A stretch of DNA of 64,000 nt, taken from NCBI RefSeq assembly GCF_001886185.1, contig NZ_JXLA01000001.1, positions 62,001 through 126,000 of the forward strand, in the 5' to 3' direction. The translations under genes and the position numbers were made by a program. The stretch is from Enterococcus raffinosus. GTDB taxonomy: Bacteria > Bacillota > Bacilli > Lactobacillales > Enterococcaceae. The notes under the pieces are model-generated. The model was not told the DNA's origin. It searched no databases and was given only the letters and a program-made list of their open reading frames with translations. This document shows positions 16,759 to 26,146 of the stretch, one piece after another; positions within the stretch are counted from its first letter, which is position 1, and every line of letters begins with the position of its first letter.

Positions 16759-18027
16759 ATGAAAAAATTTATGGATTGGTTGGCGAATTCTTTTGCACCA
16801 AAGGCGAAGAAGCTGACTCAAAAGCCTTCTGTAGCTGGCTTATCAAGTGCCATGCAGAAATTGATTCCCTTCATTATGACGGGCTCAATTGTCTTCTTTT
16901 ATAATGTTTTTCGTTCGTATATTCCGCAATTACCGGATTTGGGCAATATTTCAAATTATTCATTCGGAATGATCGGTTTGATCGCGGCTTTCATGGTGGC
17001 GAATCAATACATGGAGAAGTTTAAACATCCTAACTATGCCATTACAGCTGGAATCGTCTCTGTCTGTGTCTTGATGATGACGCTGCATCCGGTTGCCGCG
17101 AAAGAAGGAGTCTACGACATGGGACGCATAGGACCGACAGGAATTCTGATCGGTGTAATCGTTGGAGCGGTTGTCAGTGTCATCTTCCATTATTTCAGTA
17201 AATTGCATCTGCTGCAGCATTCGGAGCTGCCAGACTTTGTTGTAGAGTGGATCAATAATATCATCCCGATTTTCTTAAGCTTAGCCTTATGGTCAACCTT
17301 GATTTTTGCATTGAAGATCGATGTTTTCGAAGTAATCATCAATTTGTTTGAGCCGATTCAAAGTTTCGGGCAGTCATTGCCTGGGTTGATCTTACTTGTG
17401 TTGATTCCGGCCTTCTTTTATTCAATGGGCATCTCAACCTGGTTATGGTCTGCAATTCAAAATCCGATTTTTATCGCTGGCATTGCGGCGAATGCCTTAG
17501 CAATGAAGAATGGCGATGTGGGAATGAATATCGTAACAAATGAAACCGTTTATAGTTTAGGGCTGATCATGATGGGCGGAACGGGAGCTACCTTAACATT
17601 GAATTTGTTAATGTGCTTTTCAAAAGCCAAGAAGCTGAAAACTTTAGGACGTATTTGTATAGGTCCTTCACTTTTTAATATCAATGAACCAATCGTCTTT
17701 AGTACGCCAGTGGTGATGAATCCGATCTTGATGATGCCGATGTGGATCAATTCGATTACAGGAAGCTGTGTTGTTTGGTTCGCTATGCGAGGCGGGCTAT
17801 TGAATATTCCGCAGGATTTGATGCAGGTTGCTCAGATTCCAGCACCGATTTCCAGTGTGATGATCTTGCAGGATTTCCGAGCGATTCTTTGGTATGTTCT
17901 TTTGTTCGCGATGTATCTGCTTACGTGGTACCCGTTCTTCAAGGTCTACGAAAAGGAAGTTCTCGCAGAGGAGCATCAACAAGAAAAAGTGAACGAACCG
18001 ATGACTGCTCCGGCAGAAGCGGTGTAA
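16759..18027 (+). CDS. PTS cellobiose-type EIIC permease
   Basis: The membrane channel of the PTS, 422 aa with about ten TM helices. FNINEPIVFSTPVVMNP near residue 295 is the conserved substrate-binding loop of the lactose/cellobiose EIIC family (NEP motif). TGATLTLNLLMCFSKAKKLKTLGR precedes it as usual. GAGGAACAAGG lies before the ATG, 18 bases after EIIB. It imports the sugar with phosphorylation. Confidence 0.93.
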   Translation: MKKFMDWLANSFAPKAKKLTQKPSVAGLSSAMQKLIPFIMTGSIVFFYNVFRSYIPQLPDLGNISNYSFGMIGLIAAFMVANQYMEKFKHPNYAITAGIVSVCVLMMTLHPVAAKEGVYDMGRIGPTGILIGVIVGAVVSVIFHYFSKLHLLQHSELPDFVVEWINNIIPIFLSLALWSTLIFALKIDVFEVIINLFEPIQSFGQSLPGLILLVLIPAFFYSMGISTWLWSAIQNPIFIAGIAANALAMKNGDVGMNIVTNETVYSLGLIMMGGTGATLTLNLLMCFSKAKKLKTLGRICIGPSLFNINEPIVFSTPVVMNPILMMPMWINSITGSCVVWFAMRGGLLNIPQDLMQVAQIPAPISSVMILQDFRAILWYVLLFAMYLLTWYPFFKVYEKEVLAEEHQQEKVNEPMTAPAEAV

Positions 18028-18098
18028 GAAAGACTCGTTTTCCTGTCATGTGGTCGTGACGGGAAAACGTCCTAAAAAAGAAAAGGTGGAATTTTATT

Positions 18099-18446
18099 AT
18101 GATGGATGAAAAAGATTTGTTAGAGGAAGAAGAAAATGAATTGATTCCTGTTGCGATGCAGATTATTATCCATGCTGGAAATGGTCGCACCAAAGCACAA
18201 GAAGCGATCAAATTTGCAAAGGAACAGAATTTTGAAGGTGCCAGAGAGGCCTTAAAAGAAGCAAAAGACAACATTGTTTTGGCACACCGTTCACAGACAG
18301 AAGTGATCCAAAATGAAGCTGCAGGCAAGTGCTATGCACCAAGTTTGCTGTTTACTCATGCACAGGATCATTTAATGACGATTACCAGCGAGGTCAATAT
18401 GACCAAGGATTTAGTTGATTTGTTTGAATTAGTGATGACGAAATAG
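18099..18446 (+). CDS. PTS lactose/cellobiose-type EIIA component
   Basis: A small all-helical protein of 115 aa that takes phosphate from HPr. MQIIIHAGNGRTKAQEAIKFAKEQNFEGA is the typical N-terminal half, and LAHRSQTEVIQNEA contains the conserved AHxxQT motif with the expected phosphohistidine at about H63. AAAAGGTGGA precedes the start; a second ATG follows immediately, so the protein may begin one residue later. Third gene of the PTS operon. Confidence 0.92.
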   Translation: MMDEKDLLEEEENELIPVAMQIIIHAGNGRTKAQEAIKFAKEQNFEGAREALKEAKDNIVLAHRSQTEVIQNEAAGKCYAPSLLFTHAQDHLMTITSEVNMTKDLVDLFELVMTK

Positions 18447-18457
18447 GAGAAGGGTGT

Positions 18458-19246
18458 ATGAAAAAAAGAATAATTGGTGTGTTGTCTCTATTGACCATCC
18501 TGTTGGTAAATTTCAATGTAGTAACAGGGGAGGCGGCAAAAGAAACGAAACCGACTAAAGAAACAACCATCTATGTAGTCAGACACGGAAAAACTTGGTT
18601 CAATACTCAAAATCAAGTCCAAGGATTTTGTGACAGTTTGCTAACAGAAGAAGGCGAAGCGCAGGCCAAGTTAGTTGGAGAAGGGTTAAAAAATATTAAA
18701 TTTACCGGTGCTTATTCCAGTGATTTAGGTCGGCAGCGCAAAACCGCTCAGCTGATATTAGCTCAAAATACCAACAAGGTACCGCAGATCATTGAGAATA
18801 AAGGATTCAGGGAGAAAAATTTTGGCGGCTTCGAAGGGCAATCCAATGATGCGATGAATCTGGCGGTTGCGAAAGCTTTGAATTTAGACTATCCCGAAGG
18901 CAGTGATGAGCTATGGGATTTCTTGAAGGAGCAGTTAACTGAAGAAGAACTAGCGAATAAAGTAGCCGAAGTTGATCCGACAAAAACCGCTGAGACTTAT
19001 GATCAGATGAAACAACGGGTGGAAAAAGCGATGCCGCAGGTAATGAAGAAGGTCGCGAAAAAAGGCGGCAATGTCCTGATCGTTTCCTCGGGTGGGATCA
19101 TCCCGATTTTATTGGAAAGTGTCGCGCCAGGAGAATATCAAGGTGAAAAAATTGCGAATTGCAGTGTGACAACTTTGACCTATAAAGATGGGAAATACAC
19201 TGTTAAAAAGATTGGTGATACCAGCTTCGTCGATCAAAAAGAATAA
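18458..19246 (+). CDS. exported histidine phosphatase family protein
   Basis: A 262-aa protein with a Sec signal peptide (about 1-27) and a phosphoglycerate-mutase-like phosphatase domain. The catalytic motif TIYVVRHGKTWFN carries the phospho-accepting His, SSDLGRQRKTAQLI the second Arg, FREKNFGGFEG the next conserved block and IVSSGGIIPILLE the usual position of the second His. There Gly-Gly replaces the common GHG, so activity may be reduced or altered. It lies 11 bases after EIIA with its own ribosome site. An exported phosphatase inside a PTS operon is unusual: it might release sugar from phosphosugars outside the cell, but that is inference. Confidence 0.8.
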   Translation: MKKRIIGVLSLLTILLVNFNVVTGEAAKETKPTKETTIYVVRHGKTWFNTQNQVQGFCDSLLTEEGEAQAKLVGEGLKNIKFTGAYSSDLGRQRKTAQLILAQNTNKVPQIIENKGFREKNFGGFEGQSNDAMNLAVAKALNLDYPEGSDELWDFLKEQLTEEELANKVAEVDPTKTAETYDQMKQRVEKAMPQVMKKVAKKGGNVLIVSSGGIIPILLESVAPGEYQGEKIANCSVTTLTYKDGKYTVKKIGDTSFVDQKE

Positions 19247-19302
19247 TCAATGTGAAACCTGAAGCAGTCCGTTATTGACTCATCCTTCAGTTTTAATAAT
19301 AA

Positions 19303-20759
<1,457 letters not shown>

Positions 20760-20760
<1 letters not shown>

Positions 20761-21359
20761 TGAAGATGCTTTTACGAAATGTAATCTCTGTTCTGGGTTC
20801 TTCCCTCGTCGGTGTGGGTGTCGGGCTTTGTGTAGCGACGGGATTGGGGGCGGATGCCTTGGGTGTTTTGTGGGAAGGAATCGCCAAGCATTTGCCGATT
20901 ACCGTCGGACAAGCTTCATTATTAGTCACTTGTACCTGTCTGATTATCGTCGCTTTGCTGGATAAAAAGGAGTTAGGTCTCGCGACCATTTTAAATCCCA
21001 TCGCTACAAGTATTTTTACCGACGTGATTATCAATCAGATATCGCTGAATGTCGGAACAGGGGGAAAAGTGCTGATCGTTATCGTCGGGATTTCCTTTAT
21101 CGGGATCGGTTCTGGAATTGCTGCGGCGACCAACGCGGGAAAAGAAGGGTACATTGCCCTTAGCTTTGCTTTAAGTAAACGACTGACGTTTGATCTAGCA
21201 AAGGTTCGGATGGGTCTTGACCTGATCTGCTTTGTGACAGGTATGATTTTAGGGGGGAAATTTATGATTGGGCCAATTATTGGTGTAATAATGATCGGTC
21301 CATTACTGAAAGCTACGAGTCAGTATTGTGGAAACAAGATGCAGCCGTTATTAGGTTGA
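20760..21359 (+). CDS. YczE/YyaS-like integral membrane protein
   Basis: A 199-aa membrane protein with five TM helices, Gly-rich, including GVGVGLCVATGLGADALGVLWEGI and GIGSGIAAATNAGKEGYIA, the repeat pattern of the YczE/YitT group. Function is unknown in the family. The ATG at 20760 overlaps the stop of the GH1 gene, so it is translated with the operon. A second in-frame ATG at 20766 is possible. A terminator follows, so it is the last gene. Confidence 0.75.
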
Positions 21360-21372
21360 ATAGTAAAAGAGG

Positions 21373-21408
21373 AAACGGTTGATGTTATGTTCAATCGTTT
21401 TTCTTTTG
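21373..21408 (+). terminator. terminator of the PTS operon
   Basis: AAACGGTTGA pairs (one G-U) with TCAATCGTTT, followed by a T-rich tract. Confidence 0.82.
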
Positions 21409-21418
21409 TTCAAATAAT

Positions 21419-21465
21419 AGTTGACCACTCAACTATTATTTGATAAATTAGTTGAGTGGTCAACT
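21419..21465. promoter_or_regulatory. MarR operator overlapping the marR-MATE promoter
   Basis: A perfect inverted repeat with 17-bp arms (21419-21435 and 21449-21465) and a 13-base centre. Each arm itself contains a partial palindrome, TTGACCACTCAA or its complement, so there are probably two dimer sites. A promoter-like TTGACC (21421) with TAAATT 17 bases on lies within it. The regulator gene starts 28 bases later, which strongly suggests autorepression of the MarR-MATE operon. Confidence 0.8.
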
Positions 21466-21492
21466 AATTTATTTTGAAAGTGGATGAGTCCT

Positions 21493-21927
21493 ATGAAACG
21501 AAGTGTTGGACGTTTGATCTCGATTTTGTATCGAAAAAATCAAATTTATTTAAATGCGGCGATGAAGCCGTTAAACATTACAACCGCGGAACAGCCGATC
21601 TTGATGTATCTCTATCGACATGACGCGGTCACGCAGGAGGAAATCAGCGCCTATCTTCAAGTAGACAAGGCATTGACGACTCGAACCGTACAGTCTCTAT
21701 TAGAAAAGGGCCTGGTTACGAAGGAAAAAGATGAAAAGGACAAACGCTGCAATAAGATCTCTTTAACTCAAAAAGGCTTGGATATGCGAGAAGCAATGAT
21801 AGAGAAATTCTCCGGCTGGAACAAGATCGTGCTAGAGGGGATGGACGAAGCAAAGCAAGAGCTGCTTTTTGAGTTGTTGGAGGAAATGGTTGAAAAAACC
21901 GAGCAGCATGATTTAAAAGGAGGGTAA
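21493..21927 (+). CDS. MarR-family repressor (MepR-like)
   Basis: A 144-aa winged-helix regulator. DAVTQEEISAYLQVDKALTTRTVQSLLEKGLVTKEKDEKDKRCNKISLTQKG covers the recognition helix and wing typical of the family. It is coded directly before a MATE exporter, the arrangement of mepR-mepA in Staphylococcus. The start at 21493 is chosen because GAAAGTGG leaves proper spacing; the ATG at 21484 touches it. It should repress itself and the MATE gene from the 21419-21465 operator and release on binding drug-like cations. Confidence 0.88.
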   Translation: MKRSVGRLISILYRKNQIYLNAAMKPLNITTAEQPILMYLYRHDAVTQEEISAYLQVDKALTTRTVQSLLEKGLVTKEKDEKDKRCNKISLTQKGLDMREAMIEKFSGWNKIVLEGMDEAKQELLFELLEEMVEKTEQHDLKGG

Positions 21928-21930
21928 AAA

Positions 21931-23310
21931 ATGGAGGCGGCAAATCCATTAGGAACTGAAAAAGTTTCAAAATTATTATGGCAATTCTCGATTCCAGCAA
22001 TTATTGGTATGGTGGTTAACGCGTTGTATAACGTGGTGGATCGAATTTATATCGGACATGCTCCTGGGCTGGGGGCAAATGGTTTAGCAGGGATCACGAT
22101 TGGTTTTCCGATCATGATCATTTTACTGTCGATTGGTATTTTGTTTGGAGTAGGCGGTGCGACACTTTTCTCCATGAAGCTGGGAGAAGGAAAAACGAAG
22201 GAAGCTGAGCTGGCACTGGGGAATGCTTTTTCACTGTTGATTATTAGCGGTCTTTTATTTATGCTGCTGGGGCATATTTTCCTATCACCGGTGTTGTCCG
22301 CATTTGGCGCTAGTGAAAAGATTTTACCGTTTGCCATGAGTTATATGCGGATCATCTTTTCTGGGGCGGTGTTCCAAATCGTCAGTATTGGTTTGAATAA
22401 CTTTTTACGAGCAGATGGGCAACCAAAGTTAGCGATGATCACGATGTTCATGGGAGCTGGCGTAAATATCATTCTTGATCCAGTCTTCATCTACGTGTTG
22501 GATATGGGAATGGCCGGGGCGGCTCTAGCAACGATTTTGTCTCAATTTATTTCAATGGTTTGGATTTTGTCGTATTTCTTAAGTAAGCGAAGCCATCATC
22601 AGATTCAAGTAAAAAACATGCCGATCAAGCTTTCGATTGCCACAAGGATCACGGCGTTGGGAATGCCGAATTTTCTTTTACAGTTGGGGAACAGTGTGTT
22701 GAATGTCGTGCTGAATATGACGCTTTTAAGCTATGGAGGCGATATTGCGGTATCCGGTATGGGAATCGTAAATAGTATTCAAACGATTTTATTGATGCCG
22801 ATCACGGGATTGGTCCAAGGGGCTCAGCCGATCGTCAGCTTTAACTTTGGTGCGAAGAAATTTCAACGTGTAAGAGAAACTCAAAAGTATGCGATTACGA
22901 TCGCGACGATCATTGTTTTACTAGGCTGGTTAGCGACTCGATTCATGCCAGAACAATTGGTGCGTTTATTTAATAATGAGCCGGAATTACTCGCCTTTGG
23001 CGCGAAAGCTCTTCAAACATGGTTTCTATTCTTACCTGTTATTGGTTTTCAAATCGTTGCGTCGAATTTCTTCCAAGCGACGGGACGGACGCGTTCAGCT
23101 ATTTTCTTAACCTTGACGCGTCAAATCATCTTATTGATTCCGGCGATTTTGCTGTTCTCTCAAACTTGGGGAATGGATGGGCTGCTTCATGCGGCGCCTT
23201 TCGCTGATGCATGTGCAGCTCTTTTGACGGGTGTCTTCTATATCGGCGGAATCAAACGATTAGCCAGAGAAGAATCCAATTTAAAAGAGTTAAATTACGA
23301 AGCAGAATAA
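21931..23310 (+). CDS. MATE-family multidrug efflux transporter (MepA-like)
   Basis: A 459-aa exporter with 12 TM helices. VSKLLWQFSIPAIIGMVVNALYNVVDRIYIG is the family N-terminus, and GAQPIVSFNFGAKKFQRVRE is the conserved loop after TM7. Family members expel cationic drugs in exchange for sodium or protons. The start lies 3 bases after the MarR stop with AAAAGGAGGG, so the two form a bicistronic unit under the operator upstream. A terminator follows. Confidence 0.9.
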   Translation: MEAANPLGTEKVSKLLWQFSIPAIIGMVVNALYNVVDRIYIGHAPGLGANGLAGITIGFPIMIILLSIGILFGVGGATLFSMKLGEGKTKEAELALGNAFSLLIISGLLFMLLGHIFLSPVLSAFGASEKILPFAMSYMRIIFSGAVFQIVSIGLNNFLRADGQPKLAMITMFMGAGVNIILDPVFIYVLDMGMAGAALATILSQFISMVWILSYFLSKRSHHQIQVKNMPIKLSIATRITALGMPNFLLQLGNSVLNVVLNMTLLSYGGDIAVSGMGIVNSIQTILLMPITGLVQGAQPIVSFNFGAKKFQRVRETQKYAITIATIIVLLGWLATRFMPEQLVRLFNNEPELLAFGAKALQTWFLFLPVIGFQIVASNFFQATGRTRSAIFLTLTRQIILLIPAILLFSQTWGMDGLLHAAPFADACAALLTGVFYIGGIKRLAREESNLKELNYEAE

Positions 23311-23318
23311 GCAACGAA

Positions 23319-23350
23319 GGGTGTGCCGATTACTTTTGGCACACCTTTTT
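23319..23350 (+). terminator. terminator of the marR-MATE operon
   Basis: GGTGTGCC pairs with GGCACACC, followed by five T. Confidence 0.88.
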
Positions 23351-23454
23351 GTTTACAAAGATAAGGGTTGCGTCGAATTTAGCCTATATTTTTATCAAAA
23401 GAAAGGACTATAATTAAGTCGGAGGATCGTAGGTAGAAAACAGGAGGGAAAACA

Positions 23455-23790
23455 ATGTTAGTGGTGAACGCGATTGAAAGAGCACATGTCGACTCGATTC
23501 CCTTGTTATTCGGCGCTGTGGGGCTCGGTGTTTTACTGATCAGTCTGCAACCCTATACGGGTGGTATCGGTTATCGGGGGATTGCTTTTCTCTGCTATGG
23601 GAAACGCATCTGGCAATTTTCCAATCGCTTGTTTGGCAGCTTATTTTTCACTGCATCGATGATTCTGTATTTGTGGTTCAAATTTGGCGAACCTTCTGCC
23701 AGTAACAAGGTAATTTGCGTCTTCGTTGCATGCGTACTTTGTATCCTCGTTAGCGACGGTGTGACGTTATATCTCAAAAAATGTGATTGA
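23455..23790 (+). CDS. small membrane protein, SdpI-like (tentative)
   Basis: A 111-aa protein with three predicted TM segments (about 18-36, 55-76, 85-105). IGYRGIAFLCYGKRIWQFSNRLFGSLFF resembles the conserved GYRT...W..aN motif of SdpI-family immunity proteins, but it is only part of the usual length. AGGAGGG precedes the ATG. It ends just inside the promoter of the following MarR gene. The family assignment is tentative. Confidence 0.5.
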   Translation: MLVVNAIERAHVDSIPLLFGAVGLGVLLISLQPYTGGIGYRGIAFLCYGKRIWQFSNRLFGSLFFTASMILYLWFKFGEPSASNKVICVFVACVLCILVSDGVTLYLKKCD

Positions 23791-23833
23791 CAAAAAGAAA
23801 AAAACGTTTTAAAATAGTTAGCATGGTAACTAT
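23787..23833 (+). promoter_or_regulatory. promoter and MarR operator before the ABC-exporter regulator
   Basis: TTGACA (23787), 17 bases, TAAAAT (23810) is a strong promoter. ATAGTTA and TAACTAT (23814-23820, 23827-23833) form a perfect palindrome with a 6-base centre overlapping the -10 box. The half sequence ATAGTTAGCATG recurs at 24316 before the ABC genes. Confidence 0.8.
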
Positions 23834-23849
23834 CTAAGGAGAGAATTGT

Positions 23850-24278
23850 ATGAATGAGCCAGAAACGATTGGTTTTGAGGTTAGAGAATTATCCCTTTTG
23901 ATTGCTCGACATATTGAAAAAATGAGTGACGGCGGCCATATTAGAGGACCGCAGGGATTTGCTTTAGGCTATTTAGTCAATAATCGCGACAAGGAAATTT
24001 ATCAGAAAGATTTAGAAGAGCGGCTATCAATTCGAAAACCTACGGCCAGTAATTTAGTAGACCGGATGATTAAGAATGGTTTTTTGACGACAGCGCCTTC
24101 GCAAAAGGATAAACGACTGAAGCAACTGATCGTCACGGAAAAAGCCATTCAAACGACGATTGAGATAGAAAAGCACATTGAAGAGGTCGAAAATATTTTG
24201 AAGCAGGATGTTTCAGAAGAAGAAATTACACAATTTTTCGCCACAATGCAAAAGTTCAAAAAAAATATTCAGCAATAA
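23850..24278 (+). CDS. MarR-family repressor of the ABC exporter
   Basis: A 142-aa winged-helix protein. EIYQKDLEERLSIRKPTASNLVDRMIKNGFLTTAPSQKDKRLKQLIVTEK spans the recognition helix and wing. It precedes a heterodimeric ABC drug exporter, a common pairing in enterococci. AAGGAGAG precedes the ATG. The two copies of an operator-like sequence, one at its own promoter and one before the ABC genes, suggest it controls both. Confidence 0.87.
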   Translation: MNEPETIGFEVRELSLLIARHIEKMSDGGHIRGPQGFALGYLVNNRDKEIYQKDLEERLSIRKPTASNLVDRMIKNGFLTTAPSQKDKRLKQLIVTEKAIQTTIEIEKHIEEVENILKQDVSEEEITQFFATMQKFKKNIQQ

Positions 24279-24315
24279 TCTGGTTGCTTTAGCGATCAGA
24301 TTTCTATTTCCACTA

Positions 24316-24334
24316 ATAGTTAGCATGCTAATTA
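24316..24334. promoter_or_regulatory. second MarR operator, before the ABC exporter genes
   Basis: ATAGTTAGCATG, identical to 12 bases of the operator at 23814, here extended into the perfect 12-bp palindrome TTAGCATGCTAA. It is 46 bases before the ABC start, so the exporter genes probably have their own promoter controlled by the same repressor. Confidence 0.65.
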
Positions 24335-24379
24335 CAAGTTTTTTTACTGGAATTTATACAACAAGCAAGGAGGTCTCTT

Positions 24380-26146
24380 ATGATACAACTAATAAAACGA
24401 ACCAACGCAAAAGAACGATTGCTGGTATTAGCCAGTGTACTATTTATCGTCGGACAAGTCTGGATGGATTTGAAGGTCCCGGATTATATGTCGCAAATCA
24501 CCACCTTATTGCAAACGCCTAACACCGCCATCAGTGAAATTTTGAAACCGGGCGGCTGGATGATTTTACTTTCTCTAATGAGCTTTGTTTTTTCTTCTAT
24601 TGTCGGTTTATTCGCCGCGAAGCTAGCCGCGAGCTTAACTTGCCGCCTACGTCAAGAGATGTTTGGACAAGTAATGGATTATTCCACGTATGAGATTCAG
24701 CAATTCTCGATCCCCAGTTTAACGACTCGGACAACCAATGATTTAACGCAAATTCAACAGGTAGTCGCGATGGGGCTGCAAGTAATGATCAAAGGACCTA
24801 TCACGGCGGTCTGGGCGGTATTGAAAATTGCCGGAAAAAATTGGCAGTGGACCACTACGACAGGAGTTGCTGTTTTGATCCTATTGATTATGCTATCGAT
24901 CGTTTTGACACTAGTGCAGCCGCGCTTTGCAAAAGTGCAGCAATTAACCGATAAAGTTAACAGTATTACACGGGAAAATCTAACGGGTCTGCGAGTGGTC
25001 CGAGCATATAACGCAGAAGACTATCAAGAAGAGAAATTCGAGAAGGCCAATCAAGATCTCACAGCAACGAATTTATTCGCGGGTCGCGTAATGGCATTGC
25101 TGAGTCCGGGAATGAGCCTGATTTCAGGCGGACTGACACTAGCGGTCTATTGGATCGGTGCTTACATGATTCAACAAGCGCAAGGGGGACTAAAGCTTTC
25201 CTTGTTCAGTGATATGATCGTCTTTTCTTCTTATGCGATGCAGGTAGTAATGAGCTTTGTTTTAATGTCGATGATTTTTATGATCTTACCTCGAGCGACC
25301 GTATCCGCTAGACGGATCAACGAAGTTTTAACGAAAGAATCCTCCGTTGAATTTCCAACGGAAGGCGAGAAAACACAACCGGAGATCAAAGGAACCGTAG
25401 AATTCGATCATGTATCATTCAGCTATCCGGATGCTTCTGAACCTGTGATTCATGACATCAGCTTTAAGGCCGATCAGGGGGATACAGTTGCCTTTATCGG
25501 TTCGACCGGCAGCGGAAAAAGTACAATCCTGAATTTGATTCCTCGCTTTTATGAAACAACCGAAGGAAATATTTCAATTGATGGACAGCCGATCAATACG
25601 TATAGTCACGTGAATTTAAATGATATTGTCGGCTACATTCCCCAAAAGCCAATTTTATTTAGCGGAACGATCCAGTCGAATCTTGATTTTGGAACCAGCG
25701 GTAATCAGCCGCTGAATGAAGAAAAAATGCAGGAAGCCTTGTCCATTGCACAGGCTAGTGAATTTGTGAATGAAAAAGAGGGCAAGCTGAAGAGTCCGGT
25801 CGCTCAAAACGGCAGCAATTTCTCCGGTGGACAGAAGCAGCGTCTAGCAATTGCTCGTGTGATCGCAAGACAGCCAGAAATTCTATTATTCGATGATTCC
25901 TTTTCTGCGCTAGATTACAAAACGGATAAAAAATTACGACAGGTACTAAAAGAAAAATTAGCTGATACGACAAAACTGATTGTTGCTCAACGAATCAGTA
26001 CGATCATGGATGCGGATCAGATCCTTGTTTTGGATGAAGGACGAATCGTCGGACAAGGAACCCACGACGAATTATTGGCGACCAACTCCGTCTATCAAGA
26101 GATTGCGTATTCACAGCTGTCGAAGGAGGAATTAGTTAATGGATAA
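24380..26146 (+). CDS. heterodimeric ABC multidrug exporter, subunit with degenerate ATPase site
   Basis: A 588-aa fused exporter: six TM helices (about 15-300) and an ATPase domain (about 340-580). Walker A is GSTGSGKST and the signature is FSGGQKQR (canonical). Walker B reads LLFDDSFSALD, with Asp where the catalytic Glu should be. This is the non-catalytic partner pattern of LmrCD/BmrCD/TM287-288 exporters. AAGGAGG precedes the ATG. Its end overlaps the next gene by 8 bases. Together they export drugs or lipids from the inner face of the membrane. Confidence 0.88.
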   Translation: MIQLIKRTNAKERLLVLASVLFIVGQVWMDLKVPDYMSQITTLLQTPNTAISEILKPGGWMILLSLMSFVFSSIVGLFAAKLAASLTCRLRQEMFGQVMDYSTYEIQQFSIPSLTTRTTNDLTQIQQVVAMGLQVMIKGPITAVWAVLKIAGKNWQWTTTTGVAVLILLIMLSIVLTLVQPRFAKVQQLTDKVNSITRENLTGLRVVRAYNAEDYQEEKFEKANQDLTATNLFAGRVMALLSPGMSLISGGLTLAVYWIGAYMIQQAQGGLKLSLFSDMIVFSSYAMQVVMSFVLMSMIFMILPRATVSARRINEVLTKESSVEFPTEGEKTQPEIKGTVEFDHVSFSYPDASEPVIHDISFKADQGDTVAFIGSTGSGKSTILNLIPRFYETTEGNISIDGQPINTYSHVNLNDIVGYIPQKPILFSGTIQSNLDFGTSGNQPLNEEKMQEALSIAQASEFVNEKEGKLKSPVAQNGSNFSGGQKQRLAIARVIARQPEILLFDDSFSALDYKTDKKLRQVLKEKLADTTKLIVAQRISTIMDADQILVLDEGRIVGQGTHDELLATNSVYQEIAYSQLSKEELVNG

